A stretch of 35,235 bases of DNA from JAYZAP01 sp964645285 (GTDB lineage: Bacteria > Pseudomonadota > Alphaproteobacteria > JAAXGF01): assembly GCA_964645285.1 (NCBI GenBank), contig CAZYDR010000034.1:1-35235 (forward strand), given 5' to 3'. Under the pieces are notes generated by a model. That model had not been told where the DNA came from. It saw only the letters and a program-made list of their open reading frames with translations, and ran no database searches. The translations under genes and the position numbers were made by a program. Shown one piece after another: positions 9,178 to 18,541 of this stretch; the stretch's first letter is position 1, and each line of letters starts with the position of its first letter.

Positions 9178-11505
9178 ATGAATTTCGGAATCGGTCAGTC
9201 GGTGCAGCGTACCGAGGACGAGGCGCTGCTCGTCGGCAAGGGTAATTTTAGCGACGACGTGAACCTCGATGGCCAGGCTTTTTTGGCGGTCGTGCGCTCG
9301 CTTCACGCCCACGCCGACCTGGGGGCCATTGACGGCGCGGCGGCCCGCGCCATGCTCGGGGTGCTGGCCGTGTTGACCGCCGCTGATCTGACTGCCGACG
9401 GTATTGTCGGCATTCCTTCCCTGGTGCGCGACCCCTCCGCCGAGTTCCTGAACCGTGACGGTAGCCGTATGCCCGATGTGTCTTATCCGTTGATCGCCGA
9501 AGGCAAGGTTCGATACGTCGGCGAGCCGGTGGCCGTGGTCATCGCCGAAACCGCGCTTCAGGCTCGCGATGGCGCAGAATCCGTTGAAGTCGATTATCAA
9601 CCCCTGGAGGCGGTGACCGACGCCAAAGCCGCCTTTGCCGAGGGCGCGCCGCAGCTTCGTGACAACGCGCCGGGTAATCGTATTTTCGACTGGGAGAAGG
9701 GCGACGCCGCCGCGGTCGATGCGGCCTTCGCCGCCGCCGCTCATGTAACCAGCCTTGAGTTGGTCAACAACCGTCTGGTGACCAGCTATATGGAACCCCG
9801 GGCCGCCATCGGCGCCTACGACGAAGCGACCGGCCGCTATACTCTGATCGCCGGGTCCCAGGGGGTGCATCGCCACAAGGCAAATCTGTCCACCTGCCTG
9901 GGGATCGAGCCCGATCAGGTTTTGGCGATCACCGGCGATGTGGGCGGCGGCTTCGGCGGCAAGGGCTTTACTTATCCCGAGTATGTGCTGGTTGCCTGGG
10001 CCGCCAAGCGCTTGGGACGGCCGGTCAAATGGACGGGAACGCGCAGCGATACCTTCCTGGTCGATCTACAGTCGCGCGATCAAGTCACACAATGCGAACT
10101 GGCGCTCGACAGCGACGGCAAGTTCCTTGGCCTGCGGGTCAACAGCACCTGCAATCTGGGCGCCAATATCGCACCGCGCGCGATCTATGTGCCGCTCAAC
10201 CACATGTCCGCCGTGCAGTCGGCGGTTTATGCTTTCCCCTGCATCCACATGCGCCTTCACGGCGCCTTCACCAATACTACGCCGGTCCATGTCTATCGCG
10301 GCGTTGGCCGGGCCGAGGCGATCTATCTGGTCGAGCGCCTAGTCGATCGGGCGGCGGCGGAGACCGGTATTGACCGGGTCGAGCTGCGTCGGCGCAATCT
10401 GATTTCGTCCGACGCCATGCCTTATACGACGGCCATGGGCACGACTTACGACAGTGGCGACTTCGCCGCCTGCCTCGACAAGGCGGTCGACCAGTCGTCA
10501 TGGAGCAGCTTCGCCCCCCGGCGCGAGGCGGCCACAAACAGGGGCCGCCTGCGCGGTATCGGCCTGGCCTGTTATCTCGAGGATGCCGGCGGCCCGCCCA
10601 CGGAGTTCTCCCGGGTCCAGGTCAACCCGGACGGCTTGGTCGATGGCTTCGTCGGTTCTCAATCCAACGGCCAGGGCCACGCTACGGTCTATGCCCAGAT
10701 GCTCGTCGACATGCTTGGCGTCGACTTCGCCGATGTGCGCATCACCTGGGGCAACAGCGACAAGGTGGCCGACGGTGTCGGCAGTTTCGGGTCGCGCTCG
10801 ACCCAGATGATCGGCTCGGCCCTGACCAGGGCCAGCGAGATGGTCATCGACAAGGGCCGGGCGGCGGCGGCGCAACTGCTTCAGGTGGGGGCCGGCGAGG
10901 TCGGCTACGCCGGTGGTCAGTTCACGGTCGCGGGCAGCGACAACGCCATCAGTCTCGGCGATGTCGCTCGGGCCATGGCCGGCGACGACATACCCGAAGA
11001 GTTTCGCGGCGAGTTGGCGGCCGATCTGTTGTTCAAGGCCGATGGTGATTCCTATCCCAACGGCTGCCATGTGGCCGAGGTCGAGATCGATCCGGAGACC
11101 GGCGTGATCGAGTTGGCGGCCTACACCGCGGTCGATGATTTCGGACGCCTGGTTAATCCCATGCTGGTTGACGGCCAGGTTCACGGCGCCGTGGTTCAGG
11201 GCATCGGTCAGGCCATGTATGAGCGCACGGTTCACGATCCGGATACCGGCCAACTGTTGAGCGGCTCGTTCATGGACTACACCATGCCCCGGGCCGACGA
11301 TATTCCCACGGTCTCCACCGATTACGTGGAAGTGCTCAGCCGCAACAACCCGATCGGCGTCAAGGGCGCCGGCGAGGGCGGCACCATCGGCGCGCCGCCG
11401 GCGGTAATGAACGCCATCATCGACGCCCTGCGACCCCTGGGGATCGACCGCATGGACATGCCGGTAACGCCGGAGGTGGTATGGCGTGCGGTGGCCGGTC
11501 ATTGA
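9178..11505 (+). CDS. Xanthine dehydrogenase/CoxL-family molybdopterin-binding subunit
   Basis: 775-residue large subunit of the xanthine oxidase family, the part that holds the Mo-cytosine dinucleotide cofactor. Seen: GDVGGGFGGKGF (about residues 257-268), the active-site loop VYRGVGR at 372-378, QSNGQGHATVYAQML, and the proposed catalytic base Glu733 in GVKGAGEGG. The Mo-side loop is YRGVGR and not the AYxCSFR of true (form I) CO dehydrogenase, so it is a form-II/other hydroxylase; substrates in this group include purines, nicotinate, aldehydes and aromatic acids. AGGAGA 7 nt before ATG 9178 sets the start. The FAD (M) and 2Fe-2S (S) subunits that normally flank such genes are absent here: the neighbours are an unrelated fusion enzyme and an MFS gene. 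Confidence 0.93.
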   Translation: MNFGIGQSVQRTEDEALLVGKGNFSDDVNLDGQAFLAVVRSLHAHADLGAIDGAAARAMLGVLAVLTAADLTADGIVGIPSLVRDPSAEFLNRDGSRMPDVSYPLIAEGKVRYVGEPVAVVIAETALQARDGAESVEVDYQPLEAVTDAKAAFAEGAPQLRDNAPGNRIFDWEKGDAAAVDAAFAAAAHVTSLELVNNRLVTSYMEPRAAIGAYDEATGRYTLIAGSQGVHRHKANLSTCLGIEPDQVLAITGDVGGGFGGKGFTYPEYVLVAWAAKRLGRPVKWTGTRSDTFLVDLQSRDQVTQCELALDSDGKFLGLRVNSTCNLGANIAPRAIYVPLNHMSAVQSAVYAFPCIHMRLHGAFTNTTPVHVYRGVGRAEAIYLVERLVDRAAAETGIDRVELRRRNLISSDAMPYTTAMGTTYDSGDFAACLDKAVDQSSWSSFAPRREAATNRGRLRGIGLACYLEDAGGPPTEFSRVQVNPDGLVDGFVGSQSNGQGHATVYAQMLVDMLGVDFADVRITWGNSDKVADGVGSFGSRSTQMIGSALTRASEMVIDKGRAAAAQLLQVGAGEVGYAGGQFTVAGSDNAISLGDVARAMAGDDIPEEFRGELAADLLFKADGDSYPNGCHVAEVEIDPETGVIELAAYTAVDDFGRLVNPMLVDGQVHGAVVQGIGQAMYERTVHDPDTGQLLSGSFMDYTMPRADDIPTVSTDYVEVLSRNNPIGVKGAGEGGTIGAPPAVMNAIIDALRPLGIDRMDMPVTPEVVWRAVAGH

Positions 11506-11562
11506 AGCCGCTCTAGTCACGCCCTACTGGACCGGCGGTGGCTTTAGTGGCACACCGGTGTC

Positions 11563-13095
11563 ATGGCCGATACCACCGCAACCACTGAATTCCGGCATCC
11601 CGAAAAGCTGACGCTTCGCGGCGTGGCAATCGCGCTCTGCGCGACGGTGAGCACTGGGGCCTATGCTTTCACCTGGAATTCAGTGGGCGTCGCCCTGCCC
11701 CAGATGCAGGGTAGTTTCTCGGCCACCACCGACCAGGTCACGTGGATCGCGGTCGGCTTCGTTATCGGTAGTGCCATGATGACCGGCTGTATCGGCTGGT
11801 TCAGCTCGCGCTTCGGGCGCAAGCAGCTTTTTATGTTCTCCATCGCCGGTTATGTGGTGACTCTGTTCGGCTGCGGCATGGCGACCACCCTCGGAGAAGA
11901 GGTGGTGTGGCGGTTTATTCAGGGTCTCCTCGGGGCGCCGATGATGCCGTTGGGTCAGGCGCTTGCCGTCAATGCTTTTCCCGCCGACCGCCACGCCCAG
12001 GCGACCTCGCTCTGGGCGTTGGGATTCGTATCGGCCAACGTGTTCTCGCCGGTCATCGCCGGCGGTCTGGTCGAGAACTACGGTTGGCCGTGGATCTACT
12101 ATGTAACGGTGCCCATCGGCGTCGGCGCCTTCATCGCCTCGTGGTTCCTGGTGCCCAATGAACCCAAGGACCCGAAGCCGCTCGACTGGACCGGATTTCT
12201 CTCGCTGATCATCGGGGTCGCGACACTGCAGTTAATGCTCGCCCGAGGTCAGCGGCTCGACTGGTTCGAGTCCAACGAGATCATCATCGAGGCAGTGATA
12301 AGCATCATCGCCGTTCATGTCTTCATCGTTCACACCATCACCGGCAAAAGCCCCTTCGTCGATCGCGCCTTGTTCCAGAACCGCAATTATGCTCTCGGTC
12401 AGGTGTTCATCTTCACGGTCGGCGCGGTGATGTTCCTGCCCCTGCTGTTGTTGCCGTTGCTGATGCAGCAGATCGCCGGCTATCCGCCCATTGAGACTGG
12501 TTATCTGTTGCTGCCCCGCGGCATCGGCTCGGTCATCGGCCTGCTGGTCATGAGCCAGATGCGCGACCGGGTCGATCCGCGCCCGCTGATCTTCATGGGC
12601 CTCGCCACCATGGCGTGGTCGGCCTGGGACATGTCGCAGTGGTCCGTCGATGTCGGCCGGTGGGATATTGCCGTACCCAACTTTATGCAGGGGGTGTCGG
12701 CCAGCTTCATTTGGGCGCCGCTTAACAAGCTGGTGCTGTCGACCCTGGACCGGCGAGTTCAGGATCAGGGCTATGCCCTGTTCTACCTTAACTTCGATAT
12801 CGGCAGCGCCCTGGGCACCGCTTCGATTATTGCGTTGCACTCACGCCACAGCCAGATCAACCACGCCACCCTCAGCGAGTCGGTCAATCCGTTCAACGAA
12901 TGGTTCCACATGGGCATCGGGTCAAGCGCCTGGTCGTTGTCCGACAGCAGCGGTCTGGCCGCTATTGAACTTGAGATCAGCCGTCAGGCGGCGATGATTT
13001 CCTACAACAACAGCTTCCTGGTTATCGCTATCTGCCTGGCTGCCCTGATTCCCCTGATCCTGCTATTCCGCCACCGCAGGCCGGGGGCGCCCTAA
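11563..13095 (+). CDS. DHA2 (EmrB/QacA)-type MFS exporter
   Basis: 510-residue inner-membrane protein with 14 predicted hydrophobic segments, the size and layout of DHA2 drug:proton antiporters. Seen: MFS motif A as GWFSSRFGRKQLFM about residues 79-92, the antiporter motif C region SPVIAGGLVENYGWPWIYYV about 165-184, and PRGIGSVIGLLVMSQMRDRV in the second half. The EmrA/HlyD-type membrane-fusion partner common beside EmrB is not found here. It follows the CoxL-like gene by 57 nt in the same direction and may share its transcript; it ends 7 nt before the convergent hydrolase gene. Substrate unknown. Confidence 0.92.
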   Translation: MADTTATTEFRHPEKLTLRGVAIALCATVSTGAYAFTWNSVGVALPQMQGSFSATTDQVTWIAVGFVIGSAMMTGCIGWFSSRFGRKQLFMFSIAGYVVTLFGCGMATTLGEEVVWRFIQGLLGAPMMPLGQALAVNAFPADRHAQATSLWALGFVSANVFSPVIAGGLVENYGWPWIYYVTVPIGVGAFIASWFLVPNEPKDPKPLDWTGFLSLIIGVATLQLMLARGQRLDWFESNEIIIEAVISIIAVHVFIVHTITGKSPFVDRALFQNRNYALGQVFIFTVGAVMFLPLLLLPLLMQQIAGYPPIETGYLLLPRGIGSVIGLLVMSQMRDRVDPRPLIFMGLATMAWSAWDMSQWSVDVGRWDIAVPNFMQGVSASFIWAPLNKLVLSTLDRRVQDQGYALFYLNFDIGSALGTASIIALHSRHSQINHATLSESVNPFNEWFHMGIGSSAWSLSDSSGLAAIELEISRQAAMISYNNSFLVIAICLAALIPLILLFRHRRPGAP

Positions 13096-13102
13096 ATCCC
13101 CC

Positions 13103-13894
13103 CTACCAGCTATTGCGCAGTTCGCGCAGTATTAGGAATACGGTCTTGGGGTCGGGGTTTTCGCCGACATCGGGGAAGGCCTCGCTGATGCGCGCTTTTA
13201 CGGTTGGACTGCGGAGCCGGAAGAAGGCGTTGATTTCCTTCTCAAGGCCGAGGGTCGAGACCAGGGCGTTGGCGGGGTCCTGGTTGGTGATCTCGGCCAG
13301 CAGGGCTTCGGCGCGGGCGTTACCGGGCTCGCGGTCGAGGCTGAATTCCAGGTTGGTGGCGATGTAGTCGTGGCCGGGATAGATCAGCGTCTCGTCGGGC
13401 AGGGCGACAAGCTGAGTGGTGAAGGTGTCGTAGAGCTCGGCCGGGTGGCCGCCGTTGTGGCAGTTGCCGGCGCCGGCGTTGAACAGGGTGTCGCCGCAGA
13501 ACAGCGCCGGGGTATCGGTGCGCGACAGCAGGCAGACGTGGCTCATGGTATGGCCCGGCGTGTCGAGGCACTCGAGTTCGACCGAGCGGCCGATCTTGAT
13601 GACGTCGCCGGCGCCGAGGCTGCGGTCGATGTCGGGGATTGAGTCCTTGGCGTTAGCATGGGCCAGCAGGGTGGCGCCGGTGGCTTTGATCACCGCCTTG
13701 TTGCCGCCGATATGGTCGCCGTGCTCGTGGGTGTTAAGCACCTTGGTGATGGTCCAGCCCTTGTCCTTGGCGAACCCCAGGCACTTCTCATGGTCGAAGG
13801 GGTCGATGGCCATGGCTTCGCCGCTATCGGGACAGGCGATCAGATAATTGAAGTTCCGGTAGTCATTTCCGGTCCAGACTTGCTCGACGATCAT
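13103..13894 (-). CDS. Hydroxyacylglutathione hydrolase-like metallo-beta-lactamase-fold protein
   Basis: 263-residue MBL-fold hydrolase resembling glyoxalase II, which cleaves S-D-lactoylglutathione to D-lactate and glutathione in the methylglyoxal detoxification route. Seen: the dinuclear metal motif THEHGDH at residues 55-61, further ligands in LDTPGHTMSH and CGDTLF, IYPGHDY, and a C-terminal helical part including NAFFRLRSPTVKARI, the glutathione-binding domain of GloB-type enzymes. An ATG at 13894 with GGAGGGAG just upstream is the start; the frame continues 15 codons upstream without support. True gloB activity is likely but not proved by sequence; persulfide dioxygenases share the fold but lack this C-terminal domain. 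Confidence 0.88.
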   Translation of the reverse strand: MIVEQVWTGNDYRNFNYLIACPDSGEAMAIDPFDHEKCLGFAKDKGWTITKVLNTHEHGDHIGGNKAVIKATGATLLAHANAKDSIPDIDRSLGAGDVIKIGRSVELECLDTPGHTMSHVCLLSRTDTPALFCGDTLFNAGAGNCHNGGHPAELYDTFTTQLVALPDETLIYPGHDYIATNLEFSLDREPGNARAEALLAEITNQDPANALVSTLGLEKEINAFFRLRSPTVKARISEAFPDVGENPDPKTVFLILRELRNSW

Positions 13895-13901
13895 GGCGTT
13901 T

Positions 13902-13909
13902 CTCCCTCC
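13902..13909 (-). promoter_or_regulatory. Ribosome binding site deciding the glyoxalase-II-like start
   Basis: Read on the minus strand, GGAGGGAG lies 7 nt upstream of the ATG at 13894. It fixes the start there, which also agrees with the usual MIVEQ-type N-terminus of the family. Confidence 0.85.
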
Positions 13910-13998
13910 GGCTGGCACATGTGGCGCAGTGTAGAGCATTTTGTCCGGGCCGATGGCAAGTCAAAGCTGTAACTTGCCCATCCCGTCCGGTAGATGTC

Positions 13999-15249
13999 AT
14001 GACCATGCAGTCCATGAGCTATTTTCGATTTGCCGCCGAGAACCGCCGGTTCCTCGGTTTTGGCTTTCTGTTGTCGTTTTCGTCGATCTTTGGTCAGACC
14101 TATTTCGTCGGCGTATTCGGGCCGGAGCTGCGCGCCGATTTCGGCCTCGGCCACGGCGACTGGAGCCTGATCTATATGGCCGGCACCCTGGCCAGCGCCG
14201 TGGTGCTGTCGTGGTCGGGGCGACTGGTTGACCGGGTCGACCTGCGGGTCTTTACGGTGGTGATCTGTATCGGCTTGGCGGCGGCTTGTTTTGTCACCGC
14301 CGCCGCCCGCCATGTGGCGCTGCTGGTGGCCGCGGTTTTTCTGCTGCGCCAGTTCGGTCAGGGCCTGACCAACCATGTCTCGGTAACCAGCATGGCACGC
14401 TATTTCGACGCCAACCGCGGCAAGGCCATCAGCCTGGGGACCATGGGTCTTGCCACCGGCGAAGCGGTGGCGCCGTTCATGGCGGTGATGGCGATCGCCG
14501 CCATCGGCTGGCGCCAGACCTATGCGGTGTCCGGTGTGTTCATGGTGCTGGTGGTGATTCCGCTGGCCCTATGGTTGCTCAAGGGCCATGGCGAACGCCA
14601 TAAGCGTCACGTCGAAGCCCTCGCTGATCCGGCACTTGACGACATCCGGGGCCGTCAATGGAGCCGGGCCGAAGTACTGCGCGACGCCCGGTTCTATGTT
14701 CTGTTGGTCGGCATCGTCGCGCCGCCGCTGATCGACACCGGAATATTTTTCCACATTCTCCATCTGGCCGACGTCAAGGGCTGGAGCCACGAGTGGGTTA
14801 CCGGAAACTATGTGGTCTTCGCGGCCACTACCTTCGTCACCATGTTGGTGGCCGGCCGCTTGGTCGACTGTATCGGCGCGCTGCGGCTGGTGCCGCTTCA
14901 CCTGCTGCCCCTGGGAGTCGGGTTGGTCGTGGTTTCCCTGTTCGATGCGTCGCTGATCGTGACGTCGCTTCTGCTCGCCATGGGGATAACCTCCGGCCTC
15001 GGATTCACCTCGGCCGTCGCCATGTGGGCCGAGCTCTACGGCGTGAAAAATATCGGCGCCATCAAGAGCGTGGTAACCGCGGCCATGGTATTCGCTTCGG
15101 CCCTGGGACCGCCGTTCATGGGCATTCTGATCGACGGCGGGGTCGCCATGGGCGCCATCTGTATGGCGCTGGCGGCCTATGTGGTGGTTGGTACGGGGCT
15201 GATCTGGAGCGCCTTGCGCGGCGCCGCGCCTCGTCGTGCCAGCATCTAG
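13999..15249 (+). CDS. MFS transporter, tandem paralogue A
   Basis: About 416-residue major facilitator with 12 hydrophobic segments and a central cytoplasmic loop (KGHGERHKRHVEALADPALDD). Seen: opening SYFRFAAENRRFLGFGFLLS, FGVFGPELRADFGLGHGDWS-type N-terminal half, GRLVDRVDLRVFT in place of MFS motif A, and ALGPPFMGILIDGG near the end. Two in-frame ATGs lie at 13999 and 14005; the second matches the start of the neighbouring paralogue. The next gene is a full-length, gap-free relative with about three quarters identical residues by eye, so this is a tandem duplication. Substrate unknown; the fold is closest to MFS importers of organic acids or to general MFS proteins with short loops. Confidence 0.9.
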   Translation: MTMQSMSYFRFAAENRRFLGFGFLLSFSSIFGQTYFVGVFGPELRADFGLGHGDWSLIYMAGTLASAVVLSWSGRLVDRVDLRVFTVVICIGLAAACFVTAAARHVALLVAAVFLLRQFGQGLTNHVSVTSMARYFDANRGKAISLGTMGLATGEAVAPFMAVMAIAAIGWRQTYAVSGVFMVLVVIPLALWLLKGHGERHKRHVEALADPALDDIRGRQWSRAEVLRDARFYVLLVGIVAPPLIDTGIFFHILHLADVKGWSHEWVTGNYVVFAATTFVTMLVAGRLVDCIGALRLVPLHLLPLGVGLVVVSLFDASLIVTSLLLAMGITSGLGFTSAVAMWAELYGVKNIGAIKSVVTAAMVFASALGPPFMGILIDGGVAMGAICMALAAYVVVGTGLIWSALRGAAPRRASI

Positions 15250-15314
15250 TGGATTCCACGGCAGCGGCTTGTTATAAGCGCGTCAATTCAGCCGGTTAGG
15301 CGGTTAGTCACATA

Positions 15315-16559
15315 ATGCAACCCACCAGTTACTTCCGTTTCGCGGTCGAAAATCGCCGCTTTCTTGCTTTCGGCTTTTTGCTGTCGTTTTCGTCGAGCTT
15401 TGGCCAGACCTTCTTCGTCGGCGTGTTCGGACCCGAACTTCGCGCCGAGTTTGGCCTCAGCCATGGCGACTGGAGTCTGGTCTACATGGCCGGCACCCTG
15501 GCCAGCGCCCTGGTCTTGCCGTGGTCGGGCCGGTTCGTCGACCGGGTCGACCTGGGCGCCTTTACCGTGGTGGTTTGCATCGGTCTGGTGGCGGCCTGTT
15601 TCGTCACTATCACCGCCGGCCACGTGGCGTTTCTGGTACTCGCGGTTTTCCTCTTGCGTCAATTCGGCCAGGGTTTGATGAGCCATGTCTCGGTGGCCAG
15701 CATGGTGCGCTATTTCGAGGCCAATCGCGGCAAGGCCATCAGCATGGGGGCCATGGGTTTTACCGCCGGTGAAGCGGTGTTGCCCTTATTGGCGGTGCTG
15801 GCGATTGCCGGTATTGGTTGGCGCCTGACCTATGCGTTGGCCGGGCTTTTCACACTGATCATCATGGTCCCCCTGGCCCTATGGTTGCTTAAAGGCCATG
15901 GCGAACGGCATCAGCGCCACCTGGATTCGCTGGCAATGCCATCGCTTGATGAATCCCGAGGCCGCCAGTGGACCCGCGCCGAAGTGCTGCGCGATCCCCG
16001 GTTCTATATCCTGCTGATCGGTATTGATGCGCCGTCGGCCATCGACACCGGGTTGTTCTTTCATCATCTCCATCTGGCCGACGTCAAGGGCTGGAGCCAT
16101 GGCTGGCTGACCGGTAATTATGTGGTCTATGCGGCCACCACCTTCACCACCATGTTAGTGGCCGGTCGTCTGGTCGATCGCATCGGTGCGTTGCGGCTGG
16201 TGCCGCTTCACCTGTTGCCGCTGGGGGTCGGGCTGGTCGTCGTGGCGCTGTTCGATGCGCCGCTGATCGCAACTTTCTATCTCTTCGCCATGGGCATATC
16301 CTCGGGCCTGGCTTTTACCTCGGTGGTCGCCATGTGGGCCGAAATGTATGGTGTGCAAAACATCGGCGCTATCAAGAGCGTGGTGACGGCGACCATGGTG
16401 TTCGCCTCGGCCCTGGGACCGCCGTTCATGGGCGTGTTGATCGACGCCGGCGTCGGCATGGATGTTATCTGTCTGATCTTCGCCGCCTATGTGGTGTTCG
16501 GCACGGTGCTGATCTGGGCTGCGATACGCGGCGTTGCGGCGCGGCGCGCCGTTACCTAG
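15315..16559 (+). CDS. MFS transporter, tandem paralogue B
   Basis: 414-residue, 12-segment MFS protein, colinear with the preceding gene without gaps. Seen: the same opening SYFRFAVENRRFLAFGFLLS, the same central loop KGHGERHQRHLDSLAMPSLD, and the same end SALGPPFMGVLIDAG. Differences cluster in transmembrane and periplasmic-facing stretches, for example VAPFMAVMAIAAIGW in A against VLPLLAVLAIAGIGW in B, and IVAPPLIDTGIFFHILHL against IDAPSAIDTGLFFHHLHL, which is where substrate preference could diverge. There are 65 nt between the two genes, with no visible terminator, so co-transcription is likely. Both end in TAG. Confidence 0.9.
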   Translation: MQPTSYFRFAVENRRFLAFGFLLSFSSSFGQTFFVGVFGPELRAEFGLSHGDWSLVYMAGTLASALVLPWSGRFVDRVDLGAFTVVVCIGLVAACFVTITAGHVAFLVLAVFLLRQFGQGLMSHVSVASMVRYFEANRGKAISMGAMGFTAGEAVLPLLAVLAIAGIGWRLTYALAGLFTLIIMVPLALWLLKGHGERHQRHLDSLAMPSLDESRGRQWTRAEVLRDPRFYILLIGIDAPSAIDTGLFFHHLHLADVKGWSHGWLTGNYVVYAATTFTTMLVAGRLVDRIGALRLVPLHLLPLGVGLVVVALFDAPLIATFYLFAMGISSGLAFTSVVAMWAEMYGVQNIGAIKSVVTATMVFASALGPPFMGVLIDAGVGMDVICLIFAAYVVFGTVLIWAAIRGVAARRAVT

Positions 16560-16642
16560 ACGCCCGTGATCACTCGGCATAGGCTATGGCTGAGAATTGA
16601 CATCGATTGGCGCTCGCGTTTTGGCAAGGACATGGTTATCTG

Positions 16643-18538
16643 GTGACGACGGCAACGGCGAACAATTCGAACGACCAGACCCGCCTCGATAGCGAGGCCG
16701 ATCCGAATTACCGGATCGACGTCTCCAATCTCGATACCCGGGTCTTGTGGCGCATTTCGCTGATCGCCTTCTGCCATCATTGGCGCATGGCGCTGGCCGC
16801 CTGCGCCGCCATCCTGGCCGGTTGTTTCCAGTTGTTTGTGCCGCAATTCATCGGCCAGGCGGTGGATCAGGCTCAGGGTCTTCTCGCCGGCGCCATCGAC
16901 AACGACACCAGGGACGCGGCCCGCGACGCCCTGTTCCACACCGCCCTGATGCTCATGAGCGCCGCGGTTTTGCGTGGCCTCTGCACCATGGTGCAGAACT
17001 ATCAGGGCGAGGCGGTCGGCCAGTTGATCGGCTATCGCCTGCGGCTCGACTATTACCGCAAGCTACAGACCCTGAGCTTCTCGTGGCACGACCGGGTCCA
17101 TAGCGGCGATCTCATGACCCGCGGCATCCTCGACATCGAAGGGGTTCGCCTGTGGGTCGATACCGGCATCATGCGATCGATCCTGCTGGTCGTTCTGATC
17201 GGCGGCGGGGCAACTATCCTCAATGGTATCGACACGACTCTCGGGTTGGTGGCGCTCAGTTTCGTGCCCATCGTCGGCATTCGCGCCTCGATCGCCCGTA
17301 TCAAGCTGCGCGCCAGTTGGCTACGGCTCCAGGACAAGTTGTCGGAACTGACCAAGGTGATGGAGGAGAACCTCGGCGGCATTCGCGTGGTTCGCGCCTT
17401 CGCCGCTCAGGCCTTCGAACTGGTCCGCTTCGACATCATCTCCCGCGAGGCCGTCGAAATTGCTCACGAGCGCATCTTCCTGTTCGTGCGCAACACCACC
17501 CAGATGACGTTCATGTACTTCCTGGCCACGGCGCTGGTGCTGTGGGTCGGCGGTCACAAGGTGCTCGACGGTGATATCTCCCTGGGCCAGCTTGCCGAAT
17601 TCCTCGCCTTCATGGCGATCCTGCAGATGCCGGTCCGCCAGATCGGCTGGATGATTAATTCCATAGCCCGCGCCTCGACCTGTGGTGGACGGTTGTTCGC
17701 GGTGCTCGATCTCGATCCGTCGGTTGCCGATCGGCCGGGCGCCAAGCCGCTGGCGATCACCGACGGCGTCTTGCGCTTCGAGAATGTCGAGTTCAACTAT
17801 CCGGCCTGGACCGACGATCAGCGCACCCTGAGCGGCATCGACTTGGAAGCGCGGCCGGGCAAGACCATCGGCATCGTCGGGCCGCCGGGCAGCGGCAAGT
17901 CAACCGTGGCCCACCTCATGGGCCGCTACTACGACGTCACCGGCGGGCGCATCACGATCGACGGCCAGGACATTCGTGAGGTCACCCTGCATTCCCTGCG
18001 CGACGCGGTCAGCATCGTCCAGCAGCAGCCGTTCCTGTTTACCGCCAGCATCAATCACAACCTGGCCTACGGCGACCCCTGGGCCGGCCGCACTGATATT
18101 CAACGCTCCGCGTCGGCGGCGCAATTACACAGCTATATTAGACAGTTGCCGACCGGATACCGGACCTTGGTAGGCGAGCGCGGGGTTTCGCTGTCCGGCG
18201 GCCAGCGTCAGCGTCTGTCGATCGCCCGCAGCGTCATACTCGATAGCGCGGTGTTGATCCTCGACGACTCCACCGCCGCCGTTGACGCCGCCACCGAATT
18301 GCGTATCCGCAACGCGCTCAAGGACCTGGTCAAGGAGCGCGCGGTCATCATCATCGCCCACCGGCTGAGCTCGTTGATGCACGCCGACGAGATCGTCTTC
18401 CTCGACGAAGGTCGCATCGTCGAGCGCGGCAGCCACGACGAGTTGATCGCCCTCGGCGGCCGCTATCGCGAGCTCTACGATCTGCAGTCGAGCCCCACCG
18501 ACACCCGCCCGTTGCGCGACCGCGCGGTGGAGGACTGA
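16643..18538 (+). CDS. ABC exporter half-transporter with degenerate catalytic site (subunit 1)
   Basis: About 631-residue fused membrane domain plus ATPase of the type IV (MsbA/TM287-288) exporter fold. Seen, numbered from GTG 16643: six-helix region about residues 50-330; Walker A GPPGSGKST with Lys419; signature LSGGQ at 517-521; Walker B ILDDS with Asp541, where the following catalytic Glu is replaced by Asp542; H-loop IIIAHRLSSL. The substitution marks this as the partner whose Walker motifs build the non-hydrolysing site of a heterodimer. An alternative TTG start lies at 16607; a TTGACA at 16597-16602 would put transcription start after that codon, which favours GTG 16643, though the ribosome site AAGGA is 12 nt away. 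The next gene starts 3 nt downstream. Substrate unknown (lipid or drug-like by family). Confidence 0.93.
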   Translation: MTTATANNSNDQTRLDSEADPNYRIDVSNLDTRVLWRISLIAFCHHWRMALAACAAILAGCFQLFVPQFIGQAVDQAQGLLAGAIDNDTRDAARDALFHTALMLMSAAVLRGLCTMVQNYQGEAVGQLIGYRLRLDYYRKLQTLSFSWHDRVHSGDLMTRGILDIEGVRLWVDTGIMRSILLVVLIGGGATILNGIDTTLGLVALSFVPIVGIRASIARIKLRASWLRLQDKLSELTKVMEENLGGIRVVRAFAAQAFELVRFDIISREAVEIAHERIFLFVRNTTQMTFMYFLATALVLWVGGHKVLDGDISLGQLAEFLAFMAILQMPVRQIGWMINSIARASTCGGRLFAVLDLDPSVADRPGAKPLAITDGVLRFENVEFNYPAWTDDQRTLSGIDLEARPGKTIGIVGPPGSGKSTVAHLMGRYYDVTGGRITIDGQDIREVTLHSLRDAVSIVQQQPFLFTASINHNLAYGDPWAGRTDIQRSASAAQLHSYIRQLPTGYRTLVGERGVSLSGGQRQRLSIARSVILDSAVLILDDSTAAVDAATELRIRNALKDLVKERAVIIIAHRLSSLMHADEIVFLDEGRIVERGSHDELIALGGRYRELYDLQSSPTDTRPLRDRAVED

Positions 18539-18541
18539 ATC

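Noticed and set aside
9178..11505. Aerobic CO dehydrogenase large subunit (form I)
   Set aside because: The diagnostic AYxCSFR active-site loop is replaced by YRGVGR, and no M or S subunits are adjacent.
16597..16631. Sigma-70-like promoter with TTGACA before the ABC exporter
   Set aside because: The -35 match is perfect but no acceptable -10 lies at 16-18 nt; it was used only as weak support for the start choice.
16632..16646. Four-codon leader frame (ATG GTT ATC TGG TGA) overlapping the GTG start of the first ABC gene
   Set aside because: It could couple translation, but it is too short to separate from chance without conservation data.
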